Source: an uncultured bacterium (GTDB lineage: Bacteria > Patescibacteriota > Minisyncoccia > Phycocordibacterales > GWA1-40-21). Taken from it: a stretch of DNA of 41,147 nt. Under the pieces are notes generated by a model. That model was not told the DNA's origin. It did no database searches and was given only the letters and a program-made list of their open reading frames with translations. This document shows positions 23,669-33,733 of this stretch, piece after piece. The stretch spans positions 1 through 41,147 of the forward strand of contig CAIJUJ010000005.1 of assembly GCA_903823865.1 (NCBI GenBank), in the 5' to 3' direction. Position 1 is the stretch's first letter, and every line of letters begins with the position of its first letter. The position numbers and the translations under genes were made by a program.

Positions 23669-24568
23669 TTATTGTTTAGACCCTTTATGTATTTCATTCA
23701 TATTATTCATATAAGCATTTAGTTGTGCATTATAATTATCAACTCCCAACTGACATTTTTCTTTATCAGCCATTTTAAATGTAGAGTTTAAAAGAATATT
23801 CCTATCAGCAAGCCCCAATTTGCTATCAAAGCTATTTTTATCTATATAGTACTTATTGTAAAAATCTTCTAGAACTTTATTAACCAAAAAAGAATTTTGA
23901 TCGGCCCCAGCAAACCAATAAGGACCTAAAATATCATTATAATTTGGTCCAGTCGATACGACTCTATAATATGCGCCAATGGTTTGGGGTGCTTTATTTA
24001 CATAATTATCATACGCCCATGCCCAAAAACCCCTATTTTTATTAGTAAAAACACAATAAAAAGGTATTGGCATCGTTTTCCCATCTACAACCTGTTCTTT
24101 ATTTTGTATTTTACCAGCTGTAAAATCTTTTTCTGTCATTCCAGGCACCCCCGCCAAGAAGGTGTTTGTCGTTGTGCATGAGCTTTTATCTGCATTAAAT
24201 ACTACTAAACACGGGTTTACTATAAATAATATTAAGTATGATGCCAGTGCCATGCCGAGGCCGATGAGAGCATCTTTGATTTTTGTTACGCCTTCTTCTT
24301 TGTTGTACCATGCGTCTGTGGTCATGTACTCAATACCACCCCAGATAATCATAATAAGTGCTAAAGCCACGGCTGCAGCTATACCAAACTTAAAAACTTG
24401 ACCAAAAAACTCCTGCAGAGGATTATTAGAAGGTGTCTGAGCTACAAAACTGCTAAAAACGCCAGGCTCAAGGGCATGGTAAGTACCATCTACTGCAAAT
24501 ACCGGAACAACAGAAAAAACAAAAAAAAGAATTATTATTGAAATATATATTTTTATTTGTTTTTTCAT
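23669..24568 (-). CDS. VirB2/TrbC pilin-like protein with enlarged C-terminal domain
   Basis: Signal peptide, two TMs (FKFGIAAAVALALIMIIWGGIEYMT; IKDALIGLGMALASYLILFIVNP), about 150 aa C-terminal extension. Confidence 0.6.
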   Translation of the reverse strand: MKKQIKIYISIIILFFVFSVVPVFAVDGTYHALEPGVFSSFVAQTPSNNPLQEFFGQVFKFGIAAAVALALIMIIWGGIEYMTTDAWYNKEEGVTKIKDALIGLGMALASYLILFIVNPCLVVFNADKSSCTTTNTFLAGVPGMTEKDFTAGKIQNKEQVVDGKTMPIPFYCVFTNKNRGFWAWAYDNYVNKAPQTIGAYYRVVSTGPNYNDILGPYWFAGADQNSFLVNKVLEDFYNKYYIDKNSFDSKLGLADRNILLNSTFKMADKEKCQLGVDNYNAQLNAYMNNMNEIHKGSKQ

Positions 24569-24586
24569 ACAATTACCATCAATTAA

Positions 24587-25597
24587 TTATTGTCCAAAAC
24601 TTACATCAAAGCCACCACTCAAAATCTGGTTGATTTTTTTGCTATTTTTTAGACCAAGAGATATGGTCGCAGTACCACTAAGGTTTGTTGAATCCTGTTT
24701 CAATACAAGTTCATTGTCTTTGCCCGACGGAGAAATATAGCTTCCATTTACATACCACACATATATTGCTTCCAAAGACGTGTCAGACATAAAACTAAAA
24801 GAAAATGGCTTTGCTACTATATCCAATTCCTCATTTGTTCCTAGATAATAGTTGCCAGATATTGATTGGTTGTAGAGTACCCCATATAATGGATTATTTT
24901 CAAAAAATAGTATTTTGGGATTATTAATCATTAATATTTTTGAAGTTTCTGCCAATATATTACCTGAATCATCTAAAACTTGAACATTAACAATTATATC
25001 TTTTACTGGTATTACACTGTTTATTATTATTGAATTTTTCCCTTTACCTGAATTTGCGACTAGATAATTGTCTCCAGCAAACCACTTAAATGTTAAATCG
25101 CTGATAGACATTTTAATATTGTTTACCATTACATCAGCGAGAGCCACGACTTTTGCTGAGCCTTGTGTGATGAAAAATGGTTTACCTTTATAAAATGGTA
25201 ATGTATAGGAAATTGGCTCTACAACCAAATCTACTCCACCAGGCACTATTTCAGTAGATGCCTCTTTTATAATTCCATCTGGGGTTTCAATAACAACCCT
25301 TACCGAGGTTTTGTTTCCGTTTTCTTTTGCTTTCACAGTGATACTTTGACTGGTGGTTTCTTTTCTTGCAACCTCATCAATATACCAAGTTATTTTTGAT
25401 GTATATAAGTTTAATGAATCACTCTTAACTGTTAATACAACACTATCCCCTGCCCTTAGGTTTGATGGAGAGACGTTTATGTTTATGGATGACAATGAGT
25501 CGGTAGTGGATGTCTGAGCAAAAGCAAAACTAGACACAAATAGAATCGATATCACCACAATAAATATTTGAATTGTTTTTTTATATAAATCCACCAT
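24587..25597 (-). CDS. Secreted protein with Ig-like domains
   Basis: 336 aa; signal peptide; INVSPSNLRAGDSVVLTVKS and VWYVNGSYISPSGKDNELVLKQ Ig-like patterns. Confidence 0.6.
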   Translation of the reverse strand: MVDLYKKTIQIFIVVISILFVSSFAFAQTSTTDSLSSININVSPSNLRAGDSVVLTVKSDSLNLYTSKITWYIDEVARKETTSQSITVKAKENGNKTSVRVVIETPDGIIKEASTEIVPGGVDLVVEPISYTLPFYKGKPFFITQGSAKVVALADVMVNNIKMSISDLTFKWFAGDNYLVANSGKGKNSIIINSVIPVKDIIVNVQVLDDSGNILAETSKILMINNPKILFFENNPLYGVLYNQSISGNYYLGTNEELDIVAKPFSFSFMSDTSLEAIYVWYVNGSYISPSGKDNELVLKQDSTNLSGTATISLGLKNSKKINQILSGGFDVSFGQ

Positions 25598-25656
25598 CTT
25601 AAGATAAATTATAACACAATTAAGTTTCCCATGTTAATAGATAAAAAATATTTACT

Positions 25657-27474
25657 TTACAGCCCTTGAGACATTTGTAATTCCTCTTTTGCTCTCTTTA
25701 TATTTAACAACTGTGAAGGGTCTGAGGTAATGATTTGGTCTTCTGTGTAAGATGCAATTATTTTAATTGCTACGTGTTTGGTTCCAACAAAAAATATTCC
25801 TTCACCAACATTTGATTCAAGGAGTAGGTATTTTTCTTCCTCAGTAAGATTAAAAACTTTTTGGAGATTATCTACAACAACTGGAGATTGCTTAAGAAGT
25901 ATAAGTATTGAAGAGTTTGTTACAATAGGTAAACCATATGGAGAGTTTAAGAAGTCTTCAACGTCTTGAGTAATTGTGGCTAGACCCAAAAAGTATTTTC
26001 TTCCTCTTTTAGCAAGAGAAAACAAGAATGATGCTGCATCTTCTGACTTCATCATTATCCATGCCTCATCCACCACAAGGAGTCTCTTTTTCCTGTTCCT
26101 TCTTATTGCATTCCAGATGTAGTGGGTAATAATGTACATCGCAACAGTTTTAAGTTCATCTTCCATATCACGGATAGAAAAAACAATAAATTTATAATTT
26201 ATATTTATATTTGTAGGTTTGTTCAAAAAACCAGCCCAAGTACCCCTAGTAAATTTAGAAAGTCTCTGTACTAGGGATTCAGCACCTTTCATTCCAGCCA
26301 AGACGAGCTCAAGGTCAGAAAGGAGTGGCGGCTCAACATTTGTAAAATCAGAATCGGGGGTAATATCTTTTAGTGCATATGTCTCTGAAATAGCTCTGTC
26401 AACTATTGCATCTTCTTCTGCCGTAAGACCACCAAGCATAATTCTAAAAAGACCAACCAGGTTTATAATATTGCTTCTTAAAACATCAGATGGAGATTCG
26501 TCTTCACCTGGGACAGGTAAATCAAATGGGTTTATATGGTTAGCTGAGTTTAGAGATATATCAAAAGACTTCCCTCCTGCAGCCTCAGCGAGCGCTTGAT
26601 ATTCTTTTTCTGGGTCTATGACAATAACATCTGTATCAAACATAAGGCTTCTCAATATTTCTAATTTTGTGCAATAAGATTTACCAGAACCAGCTTTGGC
26701 GAAGGTAACGGAATTATAATTTTCTTGTGTAAACCTATCAAAAATAACTAAGCTGGCATTGTGCCTGTTGATACCATATAGGATTCCCTTTGTGTCAGTA
26801 AGGTCAAAAGATACAAAAGGGAAAATACTAGACAATGGAGAAGAATTAAGCTTTGAGTGAACTTCAAGTAAGTCGGTTTCTGTTGGTAGTATACTTTTAA
26901 AACCTTGCTCTTGTTGAAAAAGGGCTGGTTTGATGTAAATCATTTTTGATTCAAGGACAGACTTTATTTCTGATTCTACTTTATCTATCTCGTCCTCAGT
27001 GTCACCATATAATGTGATATAAAGACCAACATCAAAAAGTTTTTCTTGCGCTTGCTGTAAATTATCTCTCAAAGATTCAAGGTCTTGGTATGCAGTATCA
27101 AGTACTGGATCTCTTACTAGTCCCTTCTTTTCCCTCATACTTATTTGGCTTTGGACTTCCGCAACTTTTTTCTGAAATTGTCTCAAAACTTTTGCTGTGT
27201 CTATTGGATGAATGAAAATTGAAATATTAAAGACTTTATCAAGATTGATAATTGGCGAAAACCAACTCTCAGAAAGAAAACGTGGATATGAAATAACAAA
27301 AAAAGTTCTGATAATTTTCTCACCGAGATTTAATTGTTTGGGAGATATTTTTAAGGCTGATGGGGCTATGATATCTTGCAATTCCAAAACACCAGCCTCA
27401 TATATTTCCTGTGGCAGGAATGATGTAAGCTTCTCCTCTTTCTTTTTTGTTTTTAAAAAATCAAATATTCCCAT
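25657..27474 (-). CDS. virB4: VirB4/TraC-family T4SS ATPase (ATPase half)
   Basis: FAKAGSGKSYCTKLEILRSL (Walker A), VIVIDPEKEYQALAEAAGG, RLLVVDEAWIMMKSEDAASFLFSLAKRGRKYFLGLATITQDVEDFL. Confidence 0.92.
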   Translation of the reverse strand: MGIFDFLKTKKKEEKLTSFLPQEIYEAGVLELQDIIAPSALKISPKQLNLGEKIIRTFFVISYPRFLSESWFSPIINLDKVFNISIFIHPIDTAKVLRQFQKKVAEVQSQISMREKKGLVRDPVLDTAYQDLESLRDNLQQAQEKLFDVGLYITLYGDTEDEIDKVESEIKSVLESKMIYIKPALFQQEQGFKSILPTETDLLEVHSKLNSSPLSSIFPFVSFDLTDTKGILYGINRHNASLVIFDRFTQENYNSVTFAKAGSGKSYCTKLEILRSLMFDTDVIVIDPEKEYQALAEAAGGKSFDISLNSANHINPFDLPVPGEDESPSDVLRSNIINLVGLFRIMLGGLTAEEDAIVDRAISETYALKDITPDSDFTNVEPPLLSDLELVLAGMKGAESLVQRLSKFTRGTWAGFLNKPTNININYKFIVFSIRDMEDELKTVAMYIITHYIWNAIRRNRKKRLLVVDEAWIMMKSEDAASFLFSLAKRGRKYFLGLATITQDVEDFLNSPYGLPIVTNSSILILLKQSPVVVDNLQKVFNLTEEEKYLLLESNVGEGIFFVGTKHVAIKIIASYTEDQIITSDPSQLLNIKRAKEELQMSQGL

Positions 27475-27477
27475 AAT

Positions 27478-28110
27478 CTATTGTGATATCATTGGCTTTT
27501 CCATGTCGCCAGGGTTAAATATTTTGTAGAATAACTCTACGATTTCTTCTGTACCAAGCTGGATTGTTTTTATTCCACAGCTCGATAGTCCTTCTGCAAC
27601 AGTGCCTATCCTTTGTTCTAACTGGGTTCTGTTTTCATTAAAATGGTTGTCATCAGAAACAGGAGTTTGTGGTTTTTTTGAGCCCATTATTTGACCTAAA
27701 ACACTAGACGAAGAATTAACTGTTACTGGAGAAAATGGTATTACAACAAAAAATGTTTTTGTCATTATATTTGTTTGCTCAATAAAATTTTTAACGAAAT
27801 TAATATATTCTCTTATTTGTATTTTCATCAAATCTCCTATTTCATTTTTATATCTACCTTCAAGCATTGCTATGTATGGTCTAATATCGAGTTCTCTAGA
27901 TTGGATAGAAATCTGTACAGAAAAATCCAAACTATTTAAAAAACTTTGGAATTGCATAATGATAGATTGCTGTTCTTCGGCGGATTTTAATGCAAAGTTT
28001 ACAGAAGAAGCCATGACAACCGCTCTCATAGAGCCGTCTTTTAACATGATTACCCCATCACGGATTTCTTTTATAGGGACAAATTCTTGTGTTGCTTTTG
28101 AAACTGCCAT
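27478..28110 (-). CDS. VirB4/TraC N-terminal-domain-like protein
   Basis: 210 aa; IKEIRDGVIMLKDGSMRAVVMASSVNFALKSAEEQQSIIMQFQSFLNSLDF, immediately upstream of the ATPase half. Confidence 0.7.
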   Translation of the reverse strand: MAVSKATQEFVPIKEIRDGVIMLKDGSMRAVVMASSVNFALKSAEEQQSIIMQFQSFLNSLDFSVQISIQSRELDIRPYIAMLEGRYKNEIGDLMKIQIREYINFVKNFIEQTNIMTKTFFVVIPFSPVTVNSSSSVLGQIMGSKKPQTPVSDDNHFNENRTQLEQRIGTVAEGLSSCGIKTIQLGTEEIVELFYKIFNPGDMEKPMISQ

Positions 28111-28157
28111 TTATAATGAATATTATACACAAAAAACAACATAGACACCATATATAA

Positions 28158-28592
28158 CTATTTTTCGTTTTTTGTGGAAAGAGGAGCTATGTTTTCTTTT
28201 ATATTTAGACTCCATGTGAGATCTTTTAACTTGCTATCTGATATTCTTGGCACGTTTAATGATGTCCTCATTCCTTGCCCCTGTTCAGAAATCTGAGAAA
28301 CCGGTTTTTTTTCAACTTTTCTCCATAGATACAATTTATCACCAAAAAAATAATAGAAAGAAGATTGTACCACATCAATAAAAGGCCTCTTGTTTATTTT
28401 TAGAAAAGCAAGAGATATTGAAAATGCGACCACTGGGAGAATAATAATAATAGCTATTATTTTGATAGGAATATAAAGATATATAGCGACGGACGCGCCC
28501 AGGCCACCAGCCAAGTACAAAAATTGTTTCAGAGTAAGACGATAAAAAATTTTATCTTCTACCTCTATAAATTGTGGAACTTGAAATTGCAT
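28158..28592 (-). CDS. PrgI family (VirB3-like) membrane protein
   Basis: MQFQVPQFIEVEDKIFYRLTLKQFLYLAGG plus paired TMs; located before VirB4. Confidence 0.82.
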   Translation of the reverse strand: MQFQVPQFIEVEDKIFYRLTLKQFLYLAGGLGASVAIYLYIPIKIIAIIIILPVVAFSISLAFLKINKRPFIDVVQSSFYYFFGDKLYLWRKVEKKPVSQISEQGQGMRTSLNVPRISDSKLKDLTWSLNIKENIAPLSTKNEK

Positions 28593-28594
28593 GT

Positions 28595-29260
28595 TTATAT
28601 TGTTTCTCTATAAGGATCTTTTGATAGGTTTTGTTTAAGTGGAATTTTTGTTTTTTCTTCAATGATGATGTTTTGTTTTGGTATTGTGACCGTGCTATTC
28701 AATTTTGATTCAATCACGTTACTAATAGGAGGAATATTTTTATTAATAAAATCAGTTGTTTTTTGGTTTAAAACAGAAAATGATGGCAATGAATTTTTTG
28801 GTAATTCTTCAGGGAGGATATTTTTGTTTATGGCAATTCTAGTTTCTGTATTTGGTTTGGCCATGGTTTGTATTGAGTCTGAGCTTATTATCGGTTTATT
28901 TTGAGGTGATATTGTAGCGTTCTCTTTATTACTAAATAAGACGTCGTCAATTTGTTTCAATGTTTCTCTAACGTTTTTAAAAATAGATTCATTAACATCC
29001 TGTGCTACTTGCAGAGCTTGCGTCCTTGGTATGCCTGCTTTTGTTGCCAACATATCAATATATTTTCCAAGTGGTTGGAGACCAAACAAAACCAATAATG
29101 TTGCAATCTCCAAACCACCCGCCTGGTCTATAAGGAGTTTATTTTTTTTGGATATTTCTTGAAGTTTATTACTCAAGTCAATATTTGAAATAGCTGCCTT
29201 AAGGTCAGGGGGCAGTATTTCAAATCTTTTTGCTAAATCTTGTTTTAATGTTTCGTCCAT
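28595..29260 (-). CDS. Hypothetical protein in T4SS-like operon
   Basis: 221 aa ORF, 2-nt gap to the PrgI-like gene; amphipathic/disordered, no TM. Confidence 0.6.
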   Translation of the reverse strand: MDETLKQDLAKRFEILPPDLKAAISNIDLSNKLQEISKKNKLLIDQAGGLEIATLLVLFGLQPLGKYIDMLATKAGIPRTQALQVAQDVNESIFKNVRETLKQIDDVLFSNKENATISPQNKPIISSDSIQTMAKPNTETRIAINKNILPEELPKNSLPSFSVLNQKTTDFINKNIPPISNVIESKLNSTVTIPKQNIIIEEKTKIPLKQNLSKDPYRETI

Positions 29261-29274
29261 ACAATTTAATTATT

Positions 29275-31860
29275 TTATTTTTTAATCTCTTCTGGTTTTT
29301 TAGCTCCATTTTGCTTTTCCACAAATGCCTTCCACATTTTTATCATAGTTTGTTCATCCGTTTCAGGTCTAAACGCTCCTTTTTGTTGCCACATTTTTGT
29401 TGTGATTGTATCACTATCAACCCTAAATTCTTTTGGAACCACTGCTTCGAAGAAATCTCTTAGTGGACCACCTTGCGCAAATTTTGTAATATACTCCGCC
29501 TTCGCCAGTGTTTTTTCAATTATTTTTTTGTCAATTTCTTCTAATCCCTTTTTTATCTCACTAAATGATGTCCCCATGGAAGCCGCAACCTGGTCTTGAA
29601 ATCCTTTCATTTTATTTTCATAAGCATTCTTAGAATTATCATACTCAATTTGGGCTTTTTCTGCTTGTTTTTCCAGTTCACTCATATTTGCTTCTTCTTT
29701 TTCATATTCTTCCTTTGCTTTTTGGGTATCTGCTTGCATTTTTTTCTTTTCTTCAGTAGAGATTTTTCCACGTTTTTTATCCTCTTCTGCTTGATAGTTT
29801 CTCCACTTCAAACTCGCTCGTTCGAGGTTTTTTTCACTTGTTATTTTTGCCCCATCCACCTTTTTCTTTTCAACATCTGCTTTGGCATATTCGTCACGTA
29901 TTTTTACATCATCCTCTTCCTTACTTGCCGCAAATTTTGACTTTCCAGCATTTAAAATCATTTCACGCTTTGCTTCTAGCGATTCTTTTTTTGCATTTTC
30001 TTCCGCTGGGCCAACTCGGTCTGCTGCTTTCTGAATTCTATCCTCCTCTTCCTTTTTGGCTTTTTTCAAATCGGCAATCTTTTGTTTTGCATCAAAACCA
30101 ACACCTTTAAGGCCAGCAAATGCACCGCCCTGCATTTGTCTGAATGCAAATCCTGCTACACCAGGCTGGTCGCCAGCTTTTCCTGAGACCAAGTCTCCTG
30201 CTTTTTTACCATAATCTTTAAGGCCAGAGCCAATTCTCTTAAACCCAGTAGAAAGACCAGCACCCAAACCAGCCTTTTTTCCATCCGGCCCAACCTCGGT
30301 GCCTGCAGCGATACCTTCTTTAATACCATTAAATAACATGGCTCCACCAGCAGCGCCACCCGTAGCTGCAATTGCACCGGCAGCAAGGAGACCTTTACCT
30401 ACAGCGACAGTCATTTTACCAACCTCACCACTCATTTGTTTGGTTATTTTTAATGCTTGGGTTAGTAATACAATAATTAATATATATATAAAAAATCCTG
30501 TTACGTTTATAAAATTACCACCGGAAGAAGAAGCGTTTGTTTCTGTAATTACATTACTCATATTAATCACGATGGCAGTAAAATACAAAAAAAACATAAG
30601 TACTGGCGCCAAGAATATTTGTTCTACTAATGTTTTCCACCACCAGTCACCCACAGATTTTATTTGTGGTATTGGCATGATGTCACCAACAAAAGCTATA
30701 GGTGATATGATTGTTAAGAAAAGCAACATTACCGCCCTCCCTATTAGAAGTATGGAAGTATAAAAATAAGTCCACGCAAGGATCCCCATAGCAACAATCT
30801 GGAAAATAAGACTGACTACCACATTCGTCTGTGCTTTTATTGAATATAGTGAATTAATAAAGGTCATAATACCAGTTCCTTTTAATATTAAACCAGACAG
30901 ACTAGTTACCATACTATAATGTCTAATTCCATCATAAAGAGCAACTGCAATATAATTACCCGCATCTATAAGAACTTTTGTTATGACCATGCTAAAATTG
31001 ATAACAATTGCAGCCAAGATTATTTTAATAATTGTCGTCTTTTCTTTTAATCCCCAACCGGTTAATATTTTTGATATCGCGGTGTATAAAAGTATAAAAA
31101 TGAAAGTTACGTTTGTTAAATCTCTCACCAATACCCACAACACATTTACGGGGCCATTATCACCAAAAAGAGTACTTATATTTAATATTGAGAATTCTAT
31201 TGATTTATCAAAAATAAGACCAGATAAAGCTGTAAAAACTGCGACTAAAATATTTACTGCGCCCAATGTCAGAGCCCAAGCAGCAAAAATTGGGAAAGAG
31301 GCCACACCAGAAATAGCATTTAATAAATCTTCACCAACTTTACTAAGTATATCACCTGCCGCTGCTTTTTCTGCCTCAATTTTTGCATTATTTGTCTTAA
31401 GATCAGCTTTACCTCTTGTATTATAAACATTAGAGAGAATATCAGGCTGCGACATTAATTCTGGAAACATAGACTTGATGTTATCCGTCGATAATAAGTT
31501 GGAATTATCACCTTCCTTCGTCCAGGAATCTAAATATTCACTACCCAAGCTACCTTGATAATTGTATCTTATAGTTGTGGTAGAATTATCACCTGGGTAC
31601 TTGACAGCCACTTCTATTATGAAAAAACCAGAAACACCACTAGAATCTGCCAATTGATATTGGGCAATCGCCGTAGCTGGAACTACTGTAGAATTAGAAA
31701 ACCATGCGTTTTTAAGAGGTATTTTTACGTTTACTGGCCCTATTGTTTTCACCTCGCCTGCGGCGACCGCCGTGGAGACAAAACCAAAAGACATGGCACC
31801 AATCAATACAAATGCCGCTAGAATAATTGCAACCGATTTTTTAGAAAAAAATCTTTTCAT
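29275..31860 (-). CDS. VirB6/TrbL-like polytopic membrane protein with long C-terminal coiled coil
   Basis: 861 aa; signal-like N-terminus, multiple TMs, then about 250 aa K/E-rich coil. Confidence 0.78.
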   Translation of the reverse strand: MKRFFSKKSVAIILAAFVLIGAMSFGFVSTAVAAGEVKTIGPVNVKIPLKNAWFSNSTVVPATAIAQYQLADSSGVSGFFIIEVAVKYPGDNSTTTIRYNYQGSLGSEYLDSWTKEGDNSNLLSTDNIKSMFPELMSQPDILSNVYNTRGKADLKTNNAKIEAEKAAAGDILSKVGEDLLNAISGVASFPIFAAWALTLGAVNILVAVFTALSGLIFDKSIEFSILNISTLFGDNGPVNVLWVLVRDLTNVTFIFILLYTAISKILTGWGLKEKTTIIKIILAAIVINFSMVITKVLIDAGNYIAVALYDGIRHYSMVTSLSGLILKGTGIMTFINSLYSIKAQTNVVVSLIFQIVAMGILAWTYFYTSILLIGRAVMLLFLTIISPIAFVGDIMPIPQIKSVGDWWWKTLVEQIFLAPVLMFFLYFTAIVINMSNVITETNASSSGGNFINVTGFFIYILIIVLLTQALKITKQMSGEVGKMTVAVGKGLLAAGAIAATGGAAGGAMLFNGIKEGIAAGTEVGPDGKKAGLGAGLSTGFKRIGSGLKDYGKKAGDLVSGKAGDQPGVAGFAFRQMQGGAFAGLKGVGFDAKQKIADLKKAKKEEEDRIQKAADRVGPAEENAKKESLEAKREMILNAGKSKFAASKEEDDVKIRDEYAKADVEKKKVDGAKITSEKNLERASLKWRNYQAEEDKKRGKISTEEKKKMQADTQKAKEEYEKEEANMSELEKQAEKAQIEYDNSKNAYENKMKGFQDQVAASMGTSFSEIKKGLEEIDKKIIEKTLAKAEYITKFAQGGPLRDFFEAVVPKEFRVDSDTITTKMWQQKGAFRPETDEQTMIKMWKAFVEKQNGAKKPEEIKK

Positions 31861-31886
31861 TACTTATTTAATTATAACATAAAACA

Positions 31887-33698
31887 TTAATTCGTCTGCG
31901 AAACATTAATACCTGGGGCAGAATTTATTTGTAAGACATCCGTTAGGTCTATTGGGCATGCAGTAGTGTTGTAATTATCTTTCACGCCCGTTAGCCACGC
32001 TTTAATATTTCCAGAAATATTTGGCTGCACCTCTGTATTAAATGAGGTGGAGTTGACTGGTGTCATTGCATCAGTAATCGCACCCAAACTTGAAGCGACT
32101 CTAATGTCGGAGTATGCTTTAGTCAATATTGCCATGTTTGCGTTTGATTTATCTATCGCCGATTGTATGGTAATAAGGTTCCATGGTATTGAAGGAATAA
32201 TTCTGTTAGAATCTGACGTGCCATTAATATTCGAAATAACATTTGCATTTATCAAATAATATCTATTTGTGCCATCTGCCCTGTTTAATTTTATGTTACA
32301 AATACTTGAAGATGCAAAAACTTTTTCTCCTTCCAAAAGAACATTTTGGGCGATGAGGTAGGTGTTTTGGTAGTCTGACTCTGACTTTGAAAATGAGTTT
32401 AAAAGACTAATCGCATTATTTTTGTATTGGCCAAGACCACTTGTGTCTGAATAATCGTTTTGGTTTGTTGTATCGATTACATTTGCAACTGGCGGTGGTT
32501 GATATGTCCATGTCGTACTACCCATAGAAACATTTGGAATATTTACTGCGTTTTTATTTGCCATCGAATTATAAAAACTTGACTGAGAAGAAGAGTATGC
32601 GGCATTTAAGGCGTCTTGATATTGTGAAGATGCAGAATTATCCAAAACCCCATTATTTATTGCTGTCAAAGCACTTTTTTCCAGTGCGCCTATTAAGGCA
32701 TTAAATATTTGGTCAAAGCCGCTTGACAAACTTCCGATAAGCTCATTCATTCTTTGGTCGCCAGTGGCTTTAAAACTAAGCATGTCAGTAATTGCAGCTC
32801 CTGGTGTTTTTACTGCACATTTTTGTTCAACACGAACACTCGTTATGTTATCAGCAGTACCGAGTTTTGATGGTGGTCTAGGACCCTCTGAATTGTATTC
32901 TTCACTTTGGCCCTGTTGAAGTCCATTTTTATCAAAGTATTCATCAATACAGGTTGAATAAGTTAGAGAACCAGAACCCCAATTTAATAAATTAATTTTT
33001 TTGCCCTGAGCAGTCGTGATACTTGCACTCAAATCTGCTTGGGCCATGACATATGCCCCTACGGGATTATTTTGTGGTTGTGTTGTTAATTGCAACCATT
33101 GAAGCCAAACATCTGAACCATCTAATTTTGTTACATCCCTTGTAATTGTATTTCCATTAACACTTACTTGTAGTGCCGAATTTCCTGCATTCACAATATT
33201 TTGTGTTACGTCAGTAAGGGTACAGTGGAGATTGGCAGAGTTTGATGTTGGAAGTTGTGCTTGTAGTGAAATAAGTAACTGCGCTTTAAATGGGTCACAA
33301 AGAAAATTTAAGTCTGGATTGTTTTCAAACCAATCTCCCGCGGTTTGGTCTGCAACAGTATTCACATACTTTAGGGGGTCTGCAACAAATAAAGGTTGGG
33401 CACTTTTATTACCTTTTATCCAGTCAACTGTATATGAAGTAACCTCATTTATTAATTCTCTAGCAGCTATTTTTGCCAGTTGTGCTAACAGGGTTCCAAT
33501 AAAACTTTGAGTTCCATCCCATGCAGACTTACCAACCAGTGTAGCCAATGATGCGTTTGCGCCGTAATCGATAGTTGTAAATACCCCCAATGCTTGAGCG
33601 TTGGTTTTTTTGCATGGCACAAAAAAAAGACAACCCATAACAAGTGTTATTGATACAAAAATAGATATTTTTTTTATAATTGTTTTTTGTGAATACAT
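31887..33698 (-). CDS. Large secreted hypothetical protein in T4SS-like operon
   Basis: 603 aa; signal peptide; four or more Cys (FLCDPFKAQ, LHCTLTD, STCIDEYF, QKCAVKT). Confidence 0.65.
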   Translation of the reverse strand: MYSQKTIIKKISIFVSITLVMGCLFFVPCKKTNAQALGVFTTIDYGANASLATLVGKSAWDGTQSFIGTLLAQLAKIAARELINEVTSYTVDWIKGNKSAQPLFVADPLKYVNTVADQTAGDWFENNPDLNFLCDPFKAQLLISLQAQLPTSNSANLHCTLTDVTQNIVNAGNSALQVSVNGNTITRDVTKLDGSDVWLQWLQLTTQPQNNPVGAYVMAQADLSASITTAQGKKINLLNWGSGSLTYSTCIDEYFDKNGLQQGQSEEYNSEGPRPPSKLGTADNITSVRVEQKCAVKTPGAAITDMLSFKATGDQRMNELIGSLSSGFDQIFNALIGALEKSALTAINNGVLDNSASSQYQDALNAAYSSSQSSFYNSMANKNAVNIPNVSMGSTTWTYQPPPVANVIDTTNQNDYSDTSGLGQYKNNAISLLNSFSKSESDYQNTYLIAQNVLLEGEKVFASSSICNIKLNRADGTNRYYLINANVISNINGTSDSNRIIPSIPWNLITIQSAIDKSNANMAILTKAYSDIRVASSLGAITDAMTPVNSTSFNTEVQPNISGNIKAWLTGVKDNYNTTACPIDLTDVLQINSAPGINVSQTN

Positions 33699-33733
33699 TT
33701 ATTATTTAAATTCTTTATGCTTAAATTATACAA

